A stretch of 60,000 nt of DNA from Takakia lepidozioides (Eukaryota > Streptophyta > Takakiopsida > Takakiales > Takakiaceae): positions 57,953,053-58,013,052 of the forward strand of contig CM060732.1 in the NCBI GenBank assembly GCA_030704615.1, read 5' to 3'. The position numbers were made by a program, and so were the translations under genes. Below, in pieces: positions 1 through 11,800 of this stretch; position 1 is the stretch's first letter; every line of letters starts with the position of its first letter. Below the pieces are notes generated by a model that was not told where the DNA came from, did no database searches, and saw only the letters and a list, made by a program, of their open reading frames with translations.

Positions 1-640
1 ATCTGCAAGCCATCTTCTCATATCCACCATCCTGATATTACACTTATAAAAGCAATCATCGATGTTGTATCCTCTTTACCCTTGCACCTCTATATAGATA
101 AAGTTCGATCGCATACAGACATAACAGATAATGACATAGCAGACCAGTTGGCTCAACACCAACCCCTCAACCAACCCTATCCATGGGTCGCACACATACC
201 CGTTTTGGCTCATATCGACCAGGGCTAGATTCTCGACCATAGCACATATATGGAACCTGCATACGTACATTCAAGGCGAAACCGAACAACTCATACAAGC
301 ATCCTGCACCTACACAAATTCCTACAAAATATCTAAGTGGGTATCGTCCCCGCATCTGCTACATAGTATGTCCAATCAACTTTGGACATCCCCCGCGGTT
401 ACTGATGCACAAATCAAACAAACAATGAAATTTTGATATGGTCAATACATACACACTCAACGTCGTAACTTATTCTAGCCATTATTATACCCTAACAAAC
501 GCTGCATGCATGCTTCGCCCAAAACCCCCAATTGGACACATGGCCACCCCATAATTCATGGACTTCGGGTAATTAGACATAACCAAGGGGTCATACAACT
601 CCCCAAAATTCTCACTTCACATCGGAAATCTATGTGTATG
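1..640 (+). mobile_element. LINE 3' fragment: RNase H end and CCHC/RHN region
   Basis: Frame 1 is open from the window edge to a stop at 226-228. It carries an RNase H C-terminal signature (KVRSH, then DNDIADQLA). Beyond it, in shifting frames, the translation matches the minus-strand LINE at 47.6-48.95 kb: a block reading VTDAQIKQTMKF, a block near FWP, and an RHNQ block around 565-600. The upstream body of the element lies outside the window. Stops and frame changes show it is dead. The homology fades near 640, so the family's endonuclease-like tail is missing here. Confidence 0.75.
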
Positions 641-843
641 TCCCCAGGGGCGCCCTTGCTTTTGCCAGGCAAGGCTCTGCCTATATATTTTGTTAGTTCA
701 AGGACTTCCTATATTGGCATTACCACCGACAGAACGGCTTCCATCTCTCGAAATGTATTTTTTGGAGTTCTTTGGAGTTCGCGTTCAATCCATTATGTAT
801 AAAACACAAACAATATGACCCAATCATGCTGGCCCTTTGTTAA

Positions 844-1691
844 CCCCTAATGGATGAGGCAGTTTTTGGTGGGCCCCCTCTGAAACAGGATATACCCTCA
901 CGGATGAGGGTATATCTCTCAGGAAACTAACATCCACAGGGATGAACCGTATGAATGGGAGGCTATCTACTTCATCCAGCTTCTATGAAAATTTCAACTC
1001 ATTCCACTGTGTTGTTTGGAAGATTATAAGAAATTTGCAAGCCCAAAATTTGGGGTACACTCCAAATTTAAAGTGGAAAAATGGTTTGACCAGGAAATTG
1101 GATCAACAAAATATTTTTTCCTCGCAAGACCCCATCCAGATTCCAATTATGTGGCACCTAAAGCATGTTGCCCCAAAATTTCAAAGCAGAATTCTAAAAT
1201 CTTGATAAGGTTGCTTTGTATGGAAAAACAGGGGGATCAAAAATACACCATGAAGCTCAAATGACATGTATTTCAGGCTTAGGAGGTCGAAATTTCCTTG
1301 GAATCACAATTGCTGCGGTGAAAGTGTTCCTTGAATGATGAACTACTACCTCCAAAAAGAAATTCAAAATTCTAACAAAAATTCAGGCAGAGATTTGCAT
1401 TTGTTTCCATTTGTACTTTTGCCTTGTTGTCACCCCTTCAGCCTGCCACGTCACTAAGTCAAACCTGCTGGACAACCAATTTTGGGCACCCTTGCACACT
1501 AAGAAAATTACTGACGATAGGGCTTTCATTATTTTAGGGTGCCATAAAGACGGGCAGGTGCATGACATCAAGGTGCACAACTTTCGTTCAAAAAGATTTT
1601 TCATCCAAGGTCATCCAACGATTTGCCATCATGGATGATTTTTTACGTGACCCTGACGCGACCCGAAATGGGTCGCCTCGTCCATTAGGGG
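844..1691. mobile_element. piggyBac-like MITE with TTAA target duplication (copy 1)
   Basis: The ends are inverted repeats. The left end reads CCCCTAATGGATGAGGC from 844; the reverse complement of the right end (to 1691) reads CCCCTAATGGACGAGGC, with one mismatch in 17. Both ends are flanked by TTAA (840-843 and 1692-1695). A TTAA target site with CCC-starting termini is the piggyBac hallmark. The right end has a subterminal palindrome of GCGACCC type. Near the left end, 890-900 and 905-915 form a perfect 11-bp hairpin with a 4-nt loop. No transposase is recognisable, so it is non-autonomous. Superfamily assignment rests only on the ends. Confidence 0.75.
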
Positions 1692-1742
1692 TTAACGAGG
1701 CTAGACCACAACACCTATGAGAGTCATCACCGCTTGTGTCAG

Positions 1743-1965
1743 GGGTGGTGCACCTACCCATAATATCCAATTTTTGAAAGATAACCTCAACCTACCACCC
1801 AAATGCACTACACCTCTCCTACGAGCCTTGCACTTCACAACAATTAGATACCCTTATACAGAAGATTGAAAGTGACTATGGGTGGTGCACATACCCATAA
1901 TATCCAAGGTTTGAAAGATAACCTCAACCTACCACCCAAATGCAGTACTACACCTCTCCTAAGAG
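1743..1965 (+). repeat. Two direct repeats of about 80 bp, then a GA microsatellite
   Basis: Copy 1 (about 1743-1822) and copy 2 (about 1880-1965) share the run from the GGTGGTGCAC start through the CACCTCTCCTA end with only a few differences. Copy 2 runs directly into a (GA)n tract at about 1962-1980. Confidence 0.8.
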
Positions 1966-2285
1966 AGAGAGAGAGAGAGGTTCCAGTGCGGATAGAGCCC
2001 ACCCACCCACAAGGGTAAAGAGGCTCTTTGTTACGCTAGCTTTGTTTGACATCATATATATATATATATATAATATCAATAGCTTCGTTATATATAGATA
2101 TATATAGATATATATAGATATATATATTGTGAACGTGGCTATTTGAGGACAGCTTCAGGGCACTTATTCATCCAAGTTCATCCACGACATGTATGTATCC
2201 CGTTAGAGTTCGTCGTCCTTCACAGATTAGGGAACAGTTACAACTTGAACATCAAGTCCTTTTTTTTTTTTTTTTTTTTTTTTTC
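1962..2285. repeat. Microsatellite cluster
   Basis: The cluster holds (GA)n near 1962-1980, (AT)n near 2053-2072, a TATATAGA-type repeat near 2087-2131 and a T tract near 2261-2284. No gene is visible. Confidence 0.85.
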
Positions 2286-3235
2286 ACCCCTCTCTTTGGG
2301 AGACAAATTAAACCCTCTCCTCTCACCCACAGGCTAGTCGGTCATACTCTGTCAGATTCGACATAAATTGATTATATTTTGGATTGTTGAAATTTTTGAA
2401 TTAACTCAAGTGACATGTCTAAAAATCCAGAAATATTACATACTCAACTTGTCCAAAAAGAAGAAAATTTGGTGCTCGTGAACTGCTTGATCGTTGCAGA
2501 CGGCGTGCGTGCAGCCTCTAAAGATGCGGATCTCATATCCCAAGCTTGTATTGCAGGTGGCGAACAATTTCAATCCTAAACTGCCGAAACCCTGGAATAT
2601 AAAATACGAGGTGCCGAATGGACTGAGCCTCCAAAAAATAATTATCTCGGCACTGTGCTGTCGAATCTGACACCACGTACGGTAGTTACCAAAACATCTG
2701 GGAACAAGGAAGCAGTGTGAACGCGGTGATGCGGGAGTGTAAAATTTGTCGTCATGCATTTGAACCCGCGGCACCTGCTATTCCTCCTCTCCATCAAATG
2801 CGGCACACAATGATTGCCCCGTGCCACCAAACTAGACCCGTCACCCAACCAAACTCTCCACTCTCCCTCCATCAAACTGCCGGGCTGCAGCTTTGAATTT
2901 GCGCGGCCCGTTGTACAGAGAGAGCGAGAGTGTGATTTCTAGCGGAGCCGTGATTAAGTTAGGGCAGCAATTTGTCATTAGAGGCGCGTAGTTAGGGAGG
3001 CGAGATTCTGATTTGCAGTGCTACCGTGATTTCAGCTGGATCTTGACTGGTGGCTGCCGGTGGCCCAGAGGAATCTGCACACAAAGATCCGGCCATGCAG
3101 AGGGTGACCGGCTGTGGCAGGGATGTCCAGCATGCTTGGAAGGCGAGGCGTGGTCTGGTCATGGTTTTCTGTGTAGTGGGATTGTGCGGGGAAGAGAGGA
3201 GGAGGCGGATCGAGTGCGAGTAGAGAGGGGGAGAG
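2286..3235 (+). other. Upstream and leader region of the dehydrogenase gene
   Basis: No supported coding sequence. A purine-rich GAGAGAGCGAGAG tract near 2920-2935 and the GC-rich stretch after it suggest the transcribed leader begins around there. Short open frames in this stretch match nothing I recognise. Confidence 0.4.
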
Positions 3236-6200
3236 ATGGGAGTGTTTTCGTTGGCCACGGGATTGAAGGGAGCCAGCGGGTTTGGGTCTAAGAGCACTGC
3301 AGAGGATGTGACCAGCGGGGTAGATGCAAGCGGCACTACAGCCATCGTCACAGGTCAGAGAATCTGAACTTGTGTACTTTTATCTTGTTTTGTAGGGAGG
3401 TTAGAGGAGGATCAGCTCTGGCGTTTTAAGGTGGTGAGCAAGCCTGAAGACATGAATGTTCTGTTTCTTGGGTTTTGGGGTTTGTCTGCGCACTTGCCCC
3501 TTTCTCCGCACAAGAGGCTTGTGTTGGGATCGGGGGTTGAGTACAGACTTCTTCAATGTCATGTACCTGTAGATTGTTCTGTGCAAGTCCCCATGATGCA
3601 TGACACCCCATCCTACAAGGTCTCCAATGGAAGTGAAGAGCGGCATCTGCATTGCGATTTTGTGAGGGGTGATCGAAGGCGTACGTTGCACTATAATTTG
3701 TTAGATATTCGTCATGTGAGCGACACATTTGGGAAGAAGGCGGATGGTGGCAATGTCATTTCAGAGGGGATAATACATCATGGAATAAGGCGGAGCAGGC
3801 AAGAGATTGTTCATTGGATTGTCGCTGATTCGCAGGTGGGGCGAGCGGGATTGGAAGAGAAACAGCACGGGTACTGGCAAAGCGTGGGGCACGTGTGGTC
3901 ATAGCTGCGCGCAACTTAGCAGCTGCTGCGGAGGTGCGCGATGCCATTCAGTCAGAGACGAACGGTGGCAAAGTTGAGGTGCTGCAATTGGACCTCAACT
4001 CCTTCGCCTCCATCCGCAAATTTGCAAGCGACTTCCTCGCTTTGGACCTCCCTCTGCATATCCTCATGTAAGTGTCGTAGTTCACATTGGTGGAAACTGA
4101 TGTTCTCTTAAGCAACCTACTCGCAACTCATCTCTGCGCAATGTAGACCAGCAGCGGGAAGGATCGGATTCGTCGTTGTGTATTGGATAGATAGCGGACA
4201 GAACTGCTGAGTGCTTGTGTTGGGTGGGTGATGCATATCCTATGCATGGCTGCAGTCATATATCTTAGGCTTTTTTGGTGACCAAGTAAACCCTCCCAAC
4301 TTAACCACGAGCAACGATGTTGTAGAGGTCTATGAGTAATTCTTGACAGTCAGAGAAGCTTTTTCAGAAACTTACCTGCTCTGCAGCCTAACAATTGCAT
4401 TTGTACTGGCTTCTTGGGATGTGAAGCAACAATGCAGGGGTGATGTTGTGCCCTTATCAACTTTCAGAGGATGGCCTGGAAAGCCATTTCGCAACCAACC
4501 ATGTTGGTATGCTTTATCCTGAGCCTTACAGTCCATGTGGTGCTGTTGTGATTTCTTTACGCAAGAACTACAAATTCAAGAGCTGTTTCTTGTGGCTAGT
4601 TGTGTGGTTACTGACTATGCTGCCTCGGATGTTGATGCCATAGTAGTGAGAGGATCAATGTCTCTCGTCACATTCCATGACTATTCGGCATGTTCCTCCT
4701 GCAGAAATGTTGGCCAGAGTTTCCACATACTTGTTTAATACGTCGCATATGTGCTTGGTTTGATCCCCTCAGGTTAATTCTCAAAAAGAAGTTGGGACAG
4801 CAGCATCTGAGCATAGGCCTACCCTGGTTTGTGATGGAGGCTAGGCTGGAAGGCAATCTTTGCTGACAGTTTTGAGTATGGGGCTTTGTTTTTCCTAGGC
4901 CATTTCCTGCTTACGAATCTGCTGCTGGAGAAGATGAAGACCACAGCAAGAGAGAGTGGCAGAGAAGGCCGAATTGTGATTCTGTCATCCGTTGCTCATT
5001 TTTATCCATATAAAGGAGGCATCCGCTTTGATGCCCTTAATGATAAGGCTGGGTGGGTGCCTTCTCTCCTGTGTTGGAACCACAAAGAATGTACTTTTGC
5101 AAGGTATTATGACCAAGTTGGTTCTGTAGTTTATGCATACAGGATGGGTCTTTGTCTGTTACCCAGGCGCTTGTGATGCATGTCAGTGTTGGTGTATCTG
5201 AGGGAAAGGGATGGGAGAAGGGTTGCAGATACTCAGCAACCGGTGCATATGGGCAGTCCAAGCTTGCCAATGTTCTCCATGCGAGTAGTTTGTCAATGCG
5301 CCTTCAGGTATGCATTCTTGATTCAGATCGTCCTTTCTTTCTGGGTCAAGTATTGCAGGAATTGATAAGCTGTGAAGTCTACAAGAAGGTGTCCACCTTC
5401 CAAACAGAAGGCTGTAGCCCTTCTGGGTGAAGTGACACCGTAAGTTACGCTTGCTTCGGCAAGAGTCTTCCTTCTGAAGTCTACAACATTGCTGCCAGGT
5501 GTTTCCTTACTGCTGCCTTCTCACCAAAATATCAACCACAACCACTGACTCTCTTGAGGCCCTCCCCCTCCCCTTGAAGAAAAACATATTATGGTCCATG
5601 TGACTCTCTTGACAATCAGAGAGATGCTATGTTAATGGAAGATGTATGCTACCGAATGCATTTACAGGAAGAAGGAGCTAATGTGACTGTGAATACAGTA
5701 CACCCGGGATTCATCATGACAAATCTCATGCGCTACTCGAAATCATTAATACGTGAGTAACTGCTAGCCACTTGGTGTAGCTTTGTTGCAACATACTTGG
5801 AATTGATTACAAGGAAATCACTTGGTTGGCTGTACTGCAAGTCTACGGTGGAGAAGGTCTGTCGATTTCAGGGAGGGTAAGAAACCTGGATTGTGAACTC
5901 TGAAGAAAATGTTGTGCAGTGAAAGCTAATCTAGTCTTTTGGGGGCTGGTGATTGATGCAGTGTTTTTGAAGTTCTTCTCATTTTTCTTGTGGAAGAATG
6001 TTGCACAGGTGGGTACTAGACGACCCTTGCCAGCTTGTCACTTGTCGGCAACACTTAAAAATGAATGTCTTCAATTCTTTTGTGAAGCAGTTATGAAACG
6101 AATTATTCATTTAGGGTGAATAGATTATCAATGCAATGTAAAGTGCACTGCCCCCAGATTGTCTACATCTAGCCTACAGCTGATGAATGTCAATGTGGTA

Positions 6201-6547
6201 CCACTGAAATAGGACTCTCAGGTAACGTGCTTATTGATGGGCACTGTGGTTTTTTGACTGCTGAATCCCCAGTTTGGATAGCTGTCTCCAAATAAGTTGT
6301 AGGTGTAATGAGGTGGGTATTGGCATGATGTACTTGTAGTTCTCTGTACTCAAGATAGGATGGTTGGTGTGTTTTCTCACAGGGCGCAGCCACCAGCTGT
6401 TATGTGGCACTGCATCCAGACCTGGAAGGTGTGAGTGGTGAATACTTCACAGACTGCAATCGTACAAAGCCCAGTGCCCTTGCCTTGGATTCTAACCTGG
6501 CAGAGAAGTTGTGGGAGTTGAGTGATAAGCTCACATCATTTAGCTGA
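3236..6547 (+). CDS. Short-chain dehydrogenase/reductase, TIC32 / retinol-dehydrogenase-like
   Basis: Classical SDR that probably uses NADP(H). The best plant relatives are TIC32-type chloroplast inner-envelope dehydrogenases and retinol-dehydrogenase-like proteins. Eight coding exons join in phase: 3236-3353, 3836-4067, 4427-4506, 4899-5052, 5229-5307, 5668-5752, 5962-6008, 6383-6547, giving 960 nt and about 319 residues, the usual family length. The start is chosen because the N-terminus ([20 protein letters not shown]) is the conserved TIC32-like lead-in. Visible motifs are the Rossmann TGGASGIG split over exons 1-2, NNAG in exon 3, the serine strand ILSSVAH in exon 4, catalytic YGQSK in exon 5, and HPG in exon 6. 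All introns seen are GT-AG and no frame break is present. The exact substrate cannot be read from the sequence. Confidence 0.93.
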
Positions 6548-8867
6548 CCTGTTGGCAGCCGGCATGTGTGTGAAGGGTGACCTTGCTTGTATTTCATTCG
6601 GCAAACCAATTGTTCCAAGTATTGCTCCCCATATTCACTTGAGGAGGTGCAGTGGAGTGCACACAGGGCTATGGAGAGATATGGCCCAACAGCAACAGCA
6701 ACCACCCTCCATGGCCATTGATTTGTTGATGGGGTTGTGGTTGGTTGGATGTGGTTGGGGGGGTGTTATTTCATAGATTGATAGATTAGGGACAGGAATG
6801 ACTTAGTGGTAGGGTAATCACAGGGTGGCTTTCTCTCCACAGAAATCACGTGTTGGAAGGCCGCACCCTCCAAACCAAAGCCTACCACTTTCCAAGAGCG
6901 CAGAGATCGCCCAATGGGCTACACACTATTTCTTACATACTTGGTTTGTAACACCACGATTTTGACCTGAACATTGAATTTCCTCATAACTTGTCATCGT
7001 AATACGTTGTTCTGTACAAGCTTGTTTCTTTACAAATTTATGACACTGGAACTCGGGAGCAAATCCAGTGCGCTTCTTAGCCGAGTACTCACCGCCCTTT
7101 TTTCAGTAGTGTATGTAATGTACACGGCTACGTCGTGCTCCCACCGTCGGCCCCCACTTGTTGTTGACGGGCCCATAAACCTAGGCGACGGGTTTGCCTC
7201 TGCGGGTCCCGTGTCCCGACTCCCGACCCAAGACCTACACAGTCGGGCTGTGTTTGCTCGAGATCCCCGTAAGCCCTACGCAGTCGGCTTAGAGTCTAGA
7301 CGTGTGGGCAGGCCCAGGCTAACTTAGTGCCACTGCGGAAATGATGAGTTGGCAGCGATCGGGAGGAAATGAGGGTTTGTAGGGGTTAGTTTTGGATAGC
7401 ACTGAGCAGTGAGCAGTAGATAAGAATGTTGTAGCCCGCATTAAATGCCATGGCACACTAAATGCCATGCCAATTAAGCCATCTCCATTCTTGAGATTGA
7501 TACGGACGGGCTTCATTTGCAACAAAAAGATTTGCTACTCAGTAAGTTAGATCTCCATGAATCCCATGACATGTGGAGGAGATTATCGACAGTAAATAAT
7601 GTGCGACGATTTCTGTCTGTATCGGTTTACTATATGCCCCTTGTTTGTGGCGGGCTTGGTGGTTGTGGTGTGTATTTAGGGATACTTGCAGAGCCCACCG
7701 AAAGGATCCGTAATAAAATGGATCCCTTACCCTCCTTATATAGTCTTTGGAGGCGGTGGTGGAGCCTTCTAGAAGGGGGCCCACCGCTGCTTCTGGAAGG
7801 TGGCCCCCATCCCACATGTGCGCAGCCTGTGGAGCCATTTCCAACCTCTCCAAGCCTCGTGTCGGCCCCACTGATTGGCTCTTCCCACACTGTCGGGTTG
7901 CCTGACCTTCTCAAACGGGAAGTCTCAGGTGTAAGACCCCTAGGGCCCTACGAAATTCGTAATGAAGGGACACGTTGGTTTTCTACGCTAGTGAAGGGCA
8001 GCTGATGAGGCCCTTCCACCGTTGGTCCAGATCCGGGTTCGGGTTCATTTCAAAACTGAACTGGGGTCCGGGTTCAGGTTTTTGGTGATATCATGGGTCC
8101 CGGACCCGCGAGGTACCGAACCTGCACAACAGTGGAGGAAACCCACCCTCACCCACTTGGTGGGGCATTCTAAGGGGGGCCCACCGCCACCTTCAAAAGA
8201 AGAGGTACCTCGTTAATGAATTTGCTCTGCATGTAGGTATACATCTCGAAGTTATTATTTTGGGCTCCCACGCGAGATAGATGTAGGCGATAAATATGGC
8301 GATATTTGGAGCCAAGTCCCGGGCGAGACCTGCGTGGCCCATTCGCAAGTGGCGGGAAAGGGCGCGAGAAAATAGCGCGGGAAGACCAACTGCGTGGCCC
8401 CGTGTGGCTGCTGTTGTGGCTTCTTTACGTGTTCATGAAGTTTAGGTCTTGTCACCAAAACCCTAAATCTCTCCTAGAAAATGGATGAGAATCTCAGTAT
8501 TCTGGTGGATGCAGTGGTGACAGTCAGTGTAAATTTGGCCCAACGGATGAAAATTGGTAACAGTTATGCGAACGAAGCGAAACATCTCACCTCCGTCTCT
8601 CGTGTCTCTCGAAAGAAGAGAGGAAGAGAATATACGATGCAGTGGTGCTCTGGAGCGATGGGAGAGCAGGAGGAGGAAGCAGAAATAGCGATGGGCAACA
8701 AGACGTAGCAAGGCGAATAAGTTGCAGAAACAAGGTCACACTTTGTTGTCTTGAGATGTTAGCAACAAGTGTCGGTTTGCGGTACATTGAAGCCGCAAGT
8801 GTGTGCTAAGTGGCTGTTTGTAGCAGGCGCAATCCGACAAGTGAGAAGGTGGATTCGGTGTGCGATC
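6548..8867. other. Intergenic region with a GC-rich unclassified repeat
   Basis: About 6548-7000 is probably the dehydrogenase 3' UTR. The stretch 7140-8220 is GC-rich and repeat-like: a GGGGGCCCACCG word recurs near 7777 and 8176, and a GGATCC-spacer-GGATCC pair lies near 7704-7725. I could not define element ends or a coding domain. About 8470-8867 is probably the leader of the helicase gene. Confidence 0.4.
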
Positions 8868-11800
8868 ATGGCTCGCGCCAGACGCCGCGCTGCCAAGAGA
8901 AGCATTGAGAAAGGTGCGAGTTTCTATCCTACCTGAAATCGTAGGTATAGGATTGTTGTAGTGGATTGTTGTGTGAGAGGGAGAGAGAGAGAGAGAGAGA
9001 TCTGCGATAGGCTGGCTACGCTTGAGGCACGTTCCGCCAGGGATATCAATTCTTCTCACTTTAGTCCGTCTTGTGTCGGAGGACGATGGTGGAAGTATGC
9101 AGTGGGTATGGGGATGTATTCATAAGAAGTTTGGCGGGGTTTTCGGATCATAGATATACCTATCTCATATATCCGCTGGGTTACCAGCAAAATTCAGGTC
9201 TCATTTTAGTGTAGACCAAGTAGGTGATCTTCATCAGATGAGGAAGCCCGTTTCCTGGTAGCACAATACATGTGCTATGTTGTGATGCATTGGTCTGTGC
9301 GTGGAGCAGTGAGGAAGCTGATGGCTGACAACCTCGACGGTTCGAGTGACCAGAATATAGACTCTGGAGAGGCCAACAACAGCAGCGATGGTCTGTCTCT
9401 CTTCCTCTCCCGTGGATGTTATACAGTTTCTTCCCATATTTCTATCTCGAATGTGTCCCATGGGCCTACGGCTGTCCCAGAGACTGCTAGAAATTATCTC
9501 GTTCTTCTATCTTTTGGATTGGAAAGGGAGGAACGCTATGGAAACTTAATCAACTATCACAACAAATGCTGACTCTGGTGGGTTCAGCAACTCTTCTTCT
9601 GCTCCTTTTTAATCTGCCTGACATTGTTTCGCTTGCTTGTAACTTGTTTTCTTTTTAATTGCTGGACCTATGCAGATTCTGAAGATGAACTGGTGATCCA
9701 GCCAGCTAGGGTCAAAGGTTCAGCAAGAAAACGGGGTGCTGGGGTGGCCGACATGGTCTCATTGCCAGGTAAGGCCAAGAAACAGCAGAAATCCACCCAC
9801 AACCAGCTGACACAGAGAAGGCACCAGATTGTCTCTTCAGACATTGAATCGGAGACTGACAATTCGGATTATGAAGTTCCTGCTGACATTTCAGAAAGCA
9901 GTGAGAGTGGGAGTGATGGGGAATGCGCCCAGCAGAAAACACGGTGAGTTAGTTGGACTGTCACTAGGGTAATATTGAGTCTGTTTGATGTCTTTCTCAA
10001 CTCACTGACCAGTCCCACAGCCCTGTTGCCTCTTGACCGTACTCAGTGTTGATGAAGTAATTCCTTGTGTATCACTTGATCAAATCACTGTCAACGTTCA
10101 TTTGAGTCAAATGGTCTAAGGGCCCCAGTACACATAAGAATTTCAGTGTGCTGTTAGATGCAGTTAGAAGAAAGCCTACAAAAATTTGACTGCCAGGTTT
10201 GTGGACCCCTTGGTTCCGTGCAAGTGTGTCTTCTTTGGAGACAAGGTGTTCGGTGGAGAAACGAGGTCTATGTAAAATGATCGGAGGAAACCTACATTGC
10301 TGGAACTGTCACAGTCCTGTCTTATTACAGTTAACCAGTCTCCTCATGAACTGTGTATGAGCAAGTTAACCACCCAACCTTGAATTCTCATCTTGCTACT
10401 TGCTAAGGAGTACTCTCTAAGTCATATAGGCTGCCCCCGAGGATTTCCCTCCTTGCTCTGAGAATACCCTTTGGTATTCCCTCACTTGCTACTTGGCCTT
10501 TGCCATTCTGAGTGTTCACCTTCCCTTGCTTAGTCATAAGACTCTTCAGCTTCTGATATGTCCTACTATTTCTAGCCTTGCTTAGGCACTAAGCTAGGCT
10601 TGCTAACCTAGTCCATGACATTCTCTACCCTGCCAAGTCATTGTCCTCAATGACAAACTCTGGGTACTGCTGCTTCAATGTTTGCTCACACTACCAAGTG
10701 GCATTGGTAAGTGGAAGCTCATACCATGCAACCAAACACTCAGTGTGCTGTAAGATGCAATTAGAGGGAGAACATAAGCTTACAAAAACTTGACTGCCAG
10801 GTTTGGTGGACACCTTAGTTTCATGCAAGTGTCTTCTTTGGAGGCAATGTGTTCAATGGAGATATGAGGCTATGTGAATATTAAGGGTTTGATCGGTGGA
10901 AACCTACATTTCTGGGACCCTCAGCAATGTGAATTTGCGGTTGGCAGATGCTCCTGATGTTTTCCTCACATAGATTTCTGACATGCCTATTATCCTCCGG
11001 ACTTTGTGGTCATGTGTTTGGCAGGCAAAGGGGTGCTCCCTGTAGTGCTTCCAATTCAGAAGAGAGTGAGGATCTGGACTTGGGCGCTACCACAGGCAGT
11101 GCAAACAAACTCGTGGTGAAGAAGAAAGCCACTGCAGCTGCCAGGAAAGCACAAGAGAAGAAAAGAAAGAAAGAAGGGAAGACGTGGTGGGGTAGCAGCA
11201 ACAGAGTTGGATTGGGAAAGGTGGGAGCGCGAGCTGGAGGCCACTTGGGGGCCCTGGGGCGACAATGATGGTGAGATAGACATGGAGGACTTGGTGAAAC
11301 GAAACCAGCTGCTTGAACAAAGAGAGCCTCCTCCTGAGCTTCTCATGCCATTGCTGCCGTTCCAGAAAGAGTGGCTGGCTTGGAGTTTAAAGCAGGAAAG
11401 TTCTGCCATGCGGGGAGGGATTCTGGCCGATGAAATGGGCATGGGGAAAACCATTCAAGCCATTTCACTGATTATTACCAGTCGTGCTGACCAGAGAATT
11501 GCGCAAACTCTGTCAAACAGAGACAAACAGTCAATTGACAAGTTTCCTCTCAGTGGAGGAATTGATCTGAATCTGAAGCCCCAGTTCAATGGGCTTAATG
11601 ATGAGTCGAGATTGATAGCAGGGGCATCCACGTCATCAGGTCTGATTTCAAAACCTTCTTGTGAAGGTGAAGGAGAGTTGCCGCAGGTGAAGGCAACTCT
11701 TGTTGTCTGCCCATTGGTTGCCGTCATCCAATGGCGCAATGAGATTGCAAGGTTCACAGCAAGTGGAAGCACAAAAGTTCTTGTATACCATGGGCCCCGC

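Noticed and set aside
3431-3904. A 157-codon gene
   Set aside because: It spans the first intron and exon 2 of the dehydrogenase in the wrong frame.
7140-8220. A solo LTR
   Set aside because: A TATATAG-like box and repeated GGGCCCACCG words are suggestive, but I found neither TG...CA ends nor a target duplication.
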